64,000 nt of DNA from Streptococcus macacae NCTC 11558 (GTDB taxonomy: Bacteria; Bacillota; Bacilli; Lactobacillales; Streptococcaceae): assembly GCF_000187995.2 (NCBI RefSeq), contig NZ_AEUW02000001.1, forward strand, positions 1,054,001-1,118,000, written 5' to 3'. The position numbers and the translations under genes are program-made. Positions 57,732 to 64,000 of the stretch are shown here, one piece after another. Within the stretch, counting starts at the first letter, position 1; each line of letters begins with the position of its first letter. The notes beneath the pieces were generated by a model. The model searched no databases, was not told the origin of the DNA, and saw only the letters and a list, made by a program, of their open reading frames with translations.

Positions 57732-57761
57732 TAAAAAATCCTGTCAAATTAACTTGACAGG
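57732..57761 (-). terminator. terminator after the TIGR02206-type gene
   Basis: Minus strand: CCTGTCAA, 6-base loop, TTGACAGG, then ATTTTTT. Confidence 0.8.
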
Positions 57762-57788
57762 GAGAATTCTGCTTGAGAAGAATAATTT

Positions 57789-58487
57789 TTATATCAAGTC
57801 TGCTTTCTTATTCCAATACTTTTTAAAATACTCATCCAAAGCCAGGAGTGCTGCAGAAAGAATCGTTGATACAGCTAAATAGTTAAAAAAGATGTTCTCA
57901 CCCTTAATAAAAGGCGGATGCGTCATCAAGCCGTAATTTCCACCAGTTAGCTGATTAACTCCCACTAACAATAAATCTAAACTAAAAGTGAGCAGAATAA
58001 TCCTATATTTCTCAAGCAGCTGCTTATCATAGTAGTTCATAAGATAAACTAGAGAATTGACCAAGAGACAGTAATGTCCCAGAAGAAATGAGAAGCCAGT
58101 AATATGTGGAAAATCATAAGGGTCAAAAACCGGGTAGCCTAATGCAAAGAGTGCTCCGCTTGCTCCCATTAAAGCAAAATACTGTTTAAATCGGCTTTTA
58201 TCCGGTAAAAATAGTAAGGCAAACATAGCTAAGCGGCAATGATAGAGCGGTAAACTATTGGAAAGGGGAATAGCAGACAGCAGGTACCAACTATAAAGAA
58301 AAAACAGCTGAATCCCCTGAATAATCTTAAAAGTCTTGCTATAAAGAGGATAACGATAATATTTTAGTGAAGTATAAATGAAAAAAAGCAGAAAAAACAA
58401 CATCAAAACATACAGGTAAAAAGGGATAGCAGGCGGCTGTGTTTGATAGGTCGTAAAAAATGCTTTCATGTTCATCTCTTTCATCAA
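57789..58487 (-). CDS. TIGR02206-type (YwaF-like) integral membrane protein
   Basis: A 232-residue protein with six or seven hydrophobic segments. The loop IPLSNSLPLYHCRLAMFAL matches the family hallmark LPLHLCD-like motif, and DPYDFPHITGFSFLLGHYC the second conserved loop. Function is unknown. The ATG at 58487 or the in-frame ATGs 3 and 6 codons later are all possible starts. Confidence 0.75.
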   Translation of the reverse strand: MMKEMNMKAFFTTYQTQPPAIPFYLYVLMLFFLLFFIYTSLKYYRYPLYSKTFKIIQGIQLFFLYSWYLLSAIPLSNSLPLYHCRLAMFALLFLPDKSRFKQYFALMGASGALFALGYPVFDPYDFPHITGFSFLLGHYCLLVNSLVYLMNYYDKQLLEKYRIILLTFSLDLLLVGVNQLTGGNYGLMTHPPFIKGENIFFNYLAVSTILSAALLALDEYFKKYWNKKADLI

Positions 58488-58580
58488 TTTTTATCTTAGT
58501 CACATCAGATACAGTCCTCTTCATTATAAATGTTCTTGACTTAGCCGTCAATGTCAATAAAACTAAGAAAAGAGAACTTG

Positions 58581-58684
58581 ATACTCTGCGAAAATCCCTT
58601 CAAACTACATCAAGGGCACCTTGCCGTACCTTAGCACTGCCTGTAGCTAGCTTCTTCGTTTGCTTTTTGATTTTCATTGAGTAT
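58581..58684. mobile_element. RUP-like mini insertion element
   Basis: 104 bp with matched ends: ATACTCtgcgAAAATC at 58581 and GATTTTcattGAGTAT to 58684 (upper-case bases are perfect inverted repeats). The interior (CCTTCAAACTACATCAAGG, CTGTAGCTAGCTTCTTCG, TTTGCTTTTTGATTTTC) closely follows the pneumococcal RUP element as I remember it, a non-coding element thought to be moved by an IS630-type transposase. It lies between the TIGR02206-type and polymerase-like genes. Confidence 0.7.
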
Positions 58685-58734
58685 GATACAGTGTTTTGAG
58701 AGCATTTTAAAATGTCATCTGCAGCTACAAGACC

Positions 58735-59928
58735 TTATATTCTTGCACCAATACTCCTTGGTTTTCTAGAAATAGAGAAATAATCAAATAGCATGATAGA
58801 ACTGATACAGAAACTAACGCCATAATCCTCCATCATAGCTGTCATAAAAGTGGCCAATATCAAAATAAAATGATAGAGCGTAATATTCTTCTTCATCAGC
58901 TGAAAACCAATCATAATCGGAAAGAGCAGATAAACGAATAAGCCCTGACGCATTAAAGAGTCAACATAAAAATTTTCATTAAAAATTCTGCTGCCATCTG
59001 CATAGTGCAAATCCGGAATTTTTCTAGGTGTTAAAGAAAATGAATACTTTAACAAATACCTATGAGCATTGCTTAATCGTCCAGTAAAGGCTTTATTTAG
59101 TACAGAAGACAAGGGGGAGCCCGCCTTATAAAAATAAGATAGGGCTGTCCCAACAATAAAGATAATGATAATATCTACAAATAAAACATCTCCAGATAAT
59201 TCAACTTTTAAAAGCTGAGTTTTAAATACAGAACAGAAAATAACCAAAATAAAGGCCATCAAACCTGTTCTTGAATCTGTTATGGAATAAATGAGTAAAC
59301 TAAATAAAATCATCGATAATGTTTCAAGCAAGTTCGTTGATTTTTCTTTCATCAAGGAAAAGTCATAAAGAAGACTGGCTGCAAACATACTCAAAGAATT
59401 AGGATGCATAAAGCCATAGGAATGACGTACTAAATGAAGAGACGCTCTATAAGAAGTAACGTCTGGCAGCTGCCCTCTGACATAAAAGAACAAGACCCCA
59501 ATCGCTAAGAAAAATTTAGCATAAAAAAGAAAACGTATTAAATCAGTTTGCTTAGGATCAATCGATACTGAGAGTAAAAAGAAGCTTAATATAGAAAAAT
59601 CTGAAGAATGATCCAAAAGATAAAAGGAAGAAGGCATTAATATTATAAAAACCAGACTGGCAAAAATAGCATAAGCTTTTTTTAAAGTCAGTTTCGTTAG
59701 ATAAGTATGCCAAATAAAAGCCAGCAGACTAAGGCATAATGAAAAAATGGTATAAAGCTGATAAGAATCTCCTGGAATATAGCGTTTAAAAAAATAAGTA
59801 TAGATAGCTACAATAACAGCTAAAGTATAAAAATAACGATAATAGTTTACAGGTTTATTTCCAAGAAACGGCCAACTTTCTATTAATCTATTTATGCTAT
59901 GTTTCCTTGAATGTCTATCTATCATCAA
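58735..59928 (-). CDS. Wzy/O-antigen-ligase-like polysaccharide polymerase
   Basis: A 397-residue integral membrane protein with ten or more hydrophobic segments. The motif RHSYGFMHPNSLSMFAASLL and the segment ITDSRTGLMAFILVIF are typical of the Wzy/WaaL polymerase-ligase group. A long outer loop lies at about 275-320. There are no other polysaccharide genes beside it; it sits 10 bases downstream of murF on the same strand. A function in wall glycan or capsule assembly is inferred; no substrate can be named. Confidence 0.7.
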   Translation of the reverse strand: MMIDRHSRKHSINRLIESWPFLGNKPVNYYRYFYTLAVIVAIYTYFFKRYIPGDSYQLYTIFSLCLSLLAFIWHTYLTKLTLKKAYAIFASLVFIILMPSSFYLLDHSSDFSILSFFLLSVSIDPKQTDLIRFLFYAKFFLAIGVLFFYVRGQLPDVTSYRASLHLVRHSYGFMHPNSLSMFAASLLYDFSLMKEKSTNLLETLSMILFSLLIYSITDSRTGLMAFILVIFCSVFKTQLLKVELSGDVLFVDIIIIFIVGTALSYFYKAGSPLSSVLNKAFTGRLSNAHRYLLKYSFSLTPRKIPDLHYADGSRIFNENFYVDSLMRQGLFVYLLFPIMIGFQLMKKNITLYHFILILATFMTAMMEDYGVSFCISSIMLFDYFSISRKPRSIGARI

Positions 59929-59938
59929 TCCTCACCTT

Positions 59939-61297
59939 TTAAGAATATTTTTCTAAACTTTCTACTACTTTGTTTAAATGCATAGAGTGGCTTCCTTTAA
60001 GTAAAATCTGATCATTTTTTCCAAGCTCCTCTTTGATACATTCTGTCATAATATCAAGTTGGTCTAATGTCTCAAAATACTGCCATTTACCTTGTGGATA
60101 GCGTTTAGCTACTTCAGCCGCTAAAGCTTTCATTAAGGGGCCAAAAAGAATAACACGGTCTATTTGATCAGGATCCAAACTATCAACTATAGCTCCATGC
60201 CATTCTAACTCTTTTTCACCTAATTCTTTCATATCTGCTAAAACAGCAATTTTTTGACCGCTTTTATTTCTAGGAATAGTTGAAAAAGTCTTCAATATGA
60301 GCCGCATAGCTGTTGGATTAGCATTATAAACATCTGAAAGAATATCTGCTCCGTTAGCGGCCTTCTTCCATTCTGTACGATTGCCTGTTAAATCAAGATG
60401 AGCTAAAGCCTCTTTGATATGCTTTTCTGAAACAGCGGATAATTTTCCCACATAGCTGGCAATCATTGCATTGGTCGCATTGTATCTGCCTGGAAGCGGC
60501 AAATGAATCTCTGTATTTAGAAAATTCGTCTTAAAATGCAAGGAGTCTTTTGTCTCTGTCAGCTCTGTCATAAATATTTCTTCATTGGGACCAAAACGGA
60601 TAACCTTTTGATTATCAGGTAAGTAAGCATTGATAATTTTATCGGCAGGTGCAATTAAAATACCATCTGAGTCCATACCTTCAGTTATCTGCATTTTCCC
60701 TTCAGCAATTTTTTCACGGCTGCCAAAGAATTCTAAGTGGGCTTCTCCGATAAGGGTTACGATTGCTATGTGCGGATGAGCCAAACGGGACAAAAGAGCG
60801 ATATCTCCTAAATGATCCTGTCCCATTTCCAAAACAATTTTTTCAGAATCATCAGGCATATGAAGAACTGTATAAGGGAGCCCAATCTCATTATTATAAT
60901 TACCTTGTGTTTTATAGGTCTTATAAGTTGTCGCCAAAACCGAAGCAATCATATCCTTTGTCGTCGTTTTGCCGTTTGATCCTGTTACAGCAATAACATC
61001 AACCCGCATTTTTGTTAAATAATATTGTGCTAATTTTTGGAAAGCAAGGAGGCAGTCATCAACAAGAAGATGGGGAAGATCAATTGTTTTTTCAGAAAAT
61101 GTAGCTACCGCTCCATTTTCAAAAGCCATTGGAATAAAATCATGACCATCACGTTCACCCTTCAAGGGTAAAAACAAATCACCTGTTTCAATCTTCCTAC
61201 TATCAAATTCAATAGCATGAACAGCAGCATCTTTATAAATGCCTATATCATTTTTTGCTCCCACTGCTTGGGCAATTTCATGTAATGTTAATTTCAT
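59939..61297 (-). CDS. murF: UDP-MurNAc-tripeptide--D-Ala-D-Ala ligase
   Basis: Adds D-Ala-D-Ala to the peptidoglycan precursor in the cytoplasm. It has 452 residues. Mur ligase motifs: VTGSNGKTTTKDMIA (P-loop), VLEMGQDHLGDI, LSDVYNANPTAMRL and LKGSHSMHLNKVV. It follows ddl, which makes its dipeptide substrate, with a BASS transporter gene in between. Its leader opens with a terminator-like hairpin directly after the TGTTATAAT promoter. Confidence 0.95.
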   Translation of the reverse strand: MKLTLHEIAQAVGAKNDIGIYKDAAVHAIEFDSRKIETGDLFLPLKGERDGHDFIPMAFENGAVATFSEKTIDLPHLLVDDCLLAFQKLAQYYLTKMRVDVIAVTGSNGKTTTKDMIASVLATTYKTYKTQGNYNNEIGLPYTVLHMPDDSEKIVLEMGQDHLGDIALLSRLAHPHIAIVTLIGEAHLEFFGSREKIAEGKMQITEGMDSDGILIAPADKIINAYLPDNQKVIRFGPNEEIFMTELTETKDSLHFKTNFLNTEIHLPLPGRYNATNAMIASYVGKLSAVSEKHIKEALAHLDLTGNRTEWKKAANGADILSDVYNANPTAMRLILKTFSTIPRNKSGQKIAVLADMKELGEKELEWHGAIVDSLDPDQIDRVILFGPLMKALAAEVAKRYPQGKWQYFETLDQLDIMTECIKEELGKNDQILLKGSHSMHLNKVVESLEKYS

Positions 61298-61321
61298 TTT
61301 TTATTACTCCAGTACAAATAA

Positions 61322-61353
61322 AAAGGACTTCTGTCAGTCCTTTCATTATAACA
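61322..61353 (-). promoter_or_regulatory. murF promoter with hairpin at the transcript start
   Basis: Minus-strand TGTTATAAT (61345-61353), then at the predicted +1 AAAGGACT, loop GACAGA, AGTCCTTT and TTATTT. The hairpin may serve as terminator for the upstream BASS gene, as an attenuator, or as a stabilising 5' stem. Confidence 0.55.
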
Positions 61354-61398
61354 TAAAATAAGGTAATAAAATAACAGCTTTTTAAAGTCATTATCTCA

Positions 61399-62331
61399 CT
61401 ACGATTTTGAATGGCTTTTCCACCATGATGAAAGAATGGAACCTGAAATATTATGCCAAATGCTAAAAATTGTAGACGGAATAGCCGCTTGCGGGACAAA
61501 ATATTTCATTGCCAAAGTTGCTCCTAAACTGGAATCCTGCATACCAACTTCAAAAGTAATAGCTTTCTGCTGAGCTTCTTGCAGGCCTAATAATTTAGAA
61601 AATCCAAAACCAAGCCCATAACCACAAAGATTATGAAGCATGACCACTGGAATAACTAAGGCTGTTGCCGTCGTAAAAATATTAGCATGATTGGCTGATA
61701 CAACCGCACCAATAATCAGTAAAATAGCTATTTGAGAAATGAGAGGCATCAATTTAATGACAGCATTGATTCGCTTGCCCAAAAGTGTATGTATCAAGAC
61801 TCCTAAAACAATAGGAACAACCACAATGCGCAAAGTTGACAGAAAAAGACTCACTGCTGGTACAGCAATGTATTGGCCTGCCAGTAAAGATAAAAGCAAG
61901 GGCAGCATAAGCGGAGCTAAAAGAGTTGATAAAACCTCAATAGAAACATCTAAAGCCACATCTCCGCCCGATAAAAAGGCCATCACACTAGATGATGTTC
62001 CGCTGGGACAAGAACCAACCAGAATAACGCCTGCTGCTGTAGCTCCTTTTAAATGGAAAATAAGACAAAGCAGCCAAGCTAAGCCAGGCATAATAACATA
62101 GTGAGCCACTGTCCCTAAAATAACCGGAATTGGCCGTTTGGAAATTCTGACAAAATCTTCTGTCTTCAAAGTTAAGCCCATTCCAAAAAGAATAAGACCT
62201 AATAAATAAGAAGTATTAGGTATAACCCAAGTACTTGTTTGAGGAAAAAAGAAATTAAAAACGGCCCAGAGAATGACGACTAAGGTAAACCAATGACTAA
62301 GTTTTTTATTAAAATTTTCAACTTTTTCCAT
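61399..62331 (-). CDS. bile acid:sodium symporter family (BASS/SBF) transporter
   Basis: A 310-residue membrane carrier with nine or ten segments. Family motifs: GLILFGMGLTLKTEDF, the sodium-site region VGSCPSGTSSSVMAFLSGGD, and FEVGMQDSSLGATLAMKYF. Bacterial members carry organic anions such as pantoate or other keto acids; the substrate here is unknown. It lies between ddl and murF on the same strand, but a terminator after ddl suggests its own transcript. Confidence 0.85.
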   Translation of the reverse strand: MEKVENFNKKLSHWFTLVVILWAVFNFFFPQTSTWVIPNTSYLLGLILFGMGLTLKTEDFVRISKRPIPVILGTVAHYVIMPGLAWLLCLIFHLKGATAAGVILVGSCPSGTSSSVMAFLSGGDVALDVSIEVLSTLLAPLMLPLLLSLLAGQYIAVPAVSLFLSTLRIVVVPIVLGVLIHTLLGKRINAVIKLMPLISQIAILLIIGAVVSANHANIFTTATALVIPVVMLHNLCGYGLGFGFSKLLGLQEAQQKAITFEVGMQDSSLGATLAMKYFVPQAAIPSTIFSIWHNISGSILSSWWKSHSKS

Positions 62332-62526
62332 AATAAGCTCTCCTTAAAGATAACATAAAAGAAGTATTGGCTCCCCAAAATCCTAACACAGACACAGGAA
62401 ATATTAGGCAATCAAACTTATCTCTTATCTATTGCCCTTATTATACACCTAATTTTGAAATTTTCAAATAATTCTCAAAATTATTTTCTAAGTTTTCATA
62501 CCGCTCCTTTTAATCTAAATAATAAA

Positions 62527-62578
62527 AAGAGTGATCAACACAGCTGCTGCCTTAAATGCACAGTTTGTTGCCACTCTT
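62527..62578 (-). terminator. terminator after ddl
   Basis: Minus strand: AAGAGTGGCAACA ... TGTTGATCACTCTT then TTTATT. The rest of 62332-62677 has no gene. Confidence 0.72.
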
Positions 62579-62677
62579 ATAACATTTATCAATACTTAAA
62601 ATAAAGTTTTTTCTAGTTTACGGCTATACTTCTATTAAAAAATTGCAGTGAAGCCAACAGCTTGTTGTTTAACTATT

Positions 62678-63730
62678 TTAAAGGAGATGATTTTCACGTT
62701 CGTCAAATTTTTCTTTAGCTAACATGACTAATCTTTCAATTAAGTCTGAGTAGCTTAAGCCCATATTTTCCCATAATAAGGGATACATAGACCACTGTGT
62801 AAAGCCAGGCATTGTATTGAGTTCATTCAAATAGATATGGCCATCTTCTGTCAGGAAGAAGTCACACCGTGATAAACCACAGCCTCCAAGCATCTGAAAA
62901 GCTAATTTTGCATATTGGCGCATTTTGGCTGAAATCTCTTCGCTTACTTCTGCAGGAATAGCCATTTTGATCTGATTGTCAATATACTTAGCTTCATAAT
63001 CATAAAAAGCAACATTTTTGACAACTTCGCCCGGTAGAGTTGTTTTTATCTCTGTATTTCCTAAAATACCGACTTCAATTTCACGAGCCTTAACTCCCTC
63101 TTCAATGAGAATACGGCTATCATATTTTAAAGCAAGAGCAATTGCTGTTTTTAATTCTGTTTGATTCCTAGCTTTAGAAATACCAACACTTGAACCCATA
63201 TTCGCTGGTTTCACAAATACAGGATAAGTCAGTTTATTTTCGGCTTCAAAAACTGTCTGACTCAAATCTTCACCTTCAAAGTAAGTTATATAGGGCACTT
63301 GCGGAATCTGGTTCTGACTGCTCTCTAGAACTTGTTTGGTTGCAATCTTATCCATAGCAAGAGCTGAAGATAAGATATTGGTGCCGACATACGGCATTTT
63401 TAAAATTTCTAAAAAACCTTGAACGGAACCATCTTCTCCCATTGGCCCATGGAGAATGGGAAAAACAACAGCACCCTTTTCATAAATGTCACTTGGTTTT
63501 ATTTTTTGACTGGCAATGACTGTATCATTTGTCATCAATTTTTCTGTCTTTAAGGGCAGCTGGCTAAACTCCTGCGTCTTGATAAAATGGCCTGTCTGAG
63601 TAATAAAATAGGTTTTTACCAAAAATTTGTCATAATTGACTGCCTGTATTATACTTTCAGCTGAGAGAACCGAAACTTCTCTCTCGGCTGAACGTCCGCC
63701 ATAAAGTAAAATAAGGGTTTCTTTTTTCAT
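62678..63730 (-). CDS. ddl: D-alanine--D-alanine ligase
   Basis: Joins two D-alanines with ATP for peptidoglycan synthesis. It has 350 residues. ATP-grasp motifs: [17 protein letters not shown] at the N-terminus, [32 protein letters not shown] and the metal/ligand loop [11 protein letters not shown]. The phenylalanine/tyrosine-loop type is not the vancomycin-resistant lactate type, as EDGSVQG is followed by normal Ddl sequence. recR lies just upstream on the same strand (50-base gap). Confidence 0.95.
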   Translation of the reverse strand: MKKETLILLYGGRSAEREVSVLSAESIIQAVNYDKFLVKTYFITQTGHFIKTQEFSQLPLKTEKLMTNDTVIASQKIKPSDIYEKGAVVFPILHGPMGEDGSVQGFLEILKMPYVGTNILSSALAMDKIATKQVLESSQNQIPQVPYITYFEGEDLSQTVFEAENKLTYPVFVKPANMGSSVGISKARNQTELKTAIALALKYDSRILIEEGVKAREIEVGILGNTEIKTTLPGEVVKNVAFYDYEAKYIDNQIKMAIPAEVSEEISAKMRQYAKLAFQMLGGCGLSRCDFFLTEDGHIYLNELNTMPGFTQWSMYPLLWENMGLSYSDLIERLVMLAKEKFDERENHLL

Positions 63731-63780
63731 TATTTTTCCTTTTATAGTTCTTATATAAGAATAGAAAAAATCACATTAAC

Positions 63781-64000
63781 TTATAATTCTGTTCGATTCT
63801 CTATTGCTCTTAGTAAGGTTACTTCATCTGCATACTCAATATCAGAACCAACTGCCAGTCCCCGAGCAAGCCGAGTGACTTTGATACCAGCGGGTTTTAG
63901 AACTCTTGAAATATACATTGACGTCGCCTCTCCATCTGCTGTTGTATTGGTTGCAATAATAACTTCGTTAATATCGCTTTCTTCCTGCAGACGGGTTAAT
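63781..64000 (-). CDS. recR: recombination protein RecR (5' part outside window)
   Basis: C-terminal 72 codons of the RecF-pathway recombination mediator. Visible sequence: [20 protein letters not shown] (Toprim strand), [33 protein letters not shown] and the end [15 protein letters not shown]. This is the conserved RecR Toprim and Walker-B-like C-terminus. The recR-ddl order matches S. mutans. Confidence 0.93.
   Translation of the reverse strand, partial: LTRLQEESDINEVIIATNTTADGEATSMYISRVLKPAGIKVTRLARGLAVGSDIEYADEVTLLRAIENRTEL

Noticed and set aside
1..64000. Search for tRNA, rRNA, CRISPR arrays, prophage or integrative element ends
   Set aside because: None could be supported from the sequence; the only mobile traces are the IS3 remnant, the RUP-like element and the intergenic repeats.

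Overview
The window is AT-rich Gram-positive DNA and reads as chromosome from a mutans-group Streptococcus. The clearest marker is a 1571-residue antigen I/II adhesin (SpaP/PAc type). It keeps the S. mutans architecture, but many residues and the wall-spanning C-terminus differ from the S. mutans protein as I remember it. Gene order also follows the S. mutans stretch from recR-ddl through spaP, comEA-comEC and nagB to argC. A close relative such as S. ratti is my best guess, but that is inference.

Layout, left to right. 1-1400: start of argC (the rest is outside the window), its ArgR-type promoter and a degenerate intergenic repeat. 1471-6930: a minus-strand unit for lantibiotic self-protection (lctFEG-type ABC transporter, a TraX-like membrane protein and the LcrRS-type two-component system), behind a strongly structured leader. 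7098-9844: a plus-strand ABC importer with a cysteine-bearing lipoprotein receptor. 9987-18780: alaS with a T-box, prsA, an O-methyltransferase, a HAD phosphatase, pepF and the competence gene coiA with a ComX box. 18941-26329: accessory small-molecule genes, mostly regulator/enzyme pairs with recognisable operators, plus a broken pseudouridine synthase. 26642-33963: nagB with a NagR-type operator, queA, folT with a THF riboswitch, a serine hydrolase, sodA, holA and a DUF805 protein.

34288-40476: late competence genes comEA and comEC, plsC, a polysaccharide deacetylase and a methyltransferase/GIY-YIG fusion. comEC is split by a frameshift at a run of ten T. 40489-45268: a malolactic block (mleR, mleS, mleP) and an IS3-type remnant, bracketed by inverted copies of a ~150 bp sequence. 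45277-45850: an immunity-like membrane protein and a bacteriocin-like remnant. 45992-54580: cshA, spaP and a second YSIRK surface protein. 55188-64000: prfC, small membrane and regulatory genes (one frameshifted), a RUP-like mini-element, a polysaccharide-polymerase-like protein, murF, a BASS transporter, ddl and the 3' part of recR.

The genes fit an oral, acid-tolerant, naturally competent coccus: adhesion (SpaP), acid relief by malolactic fermentation, cell-wall building (murF, ddl, nagB), lantibiotic defence and DNA uptake. Several genes use a TGTTATAAT promoter element, and in three of them the predicted transcript starts at or within one base of the start codon.
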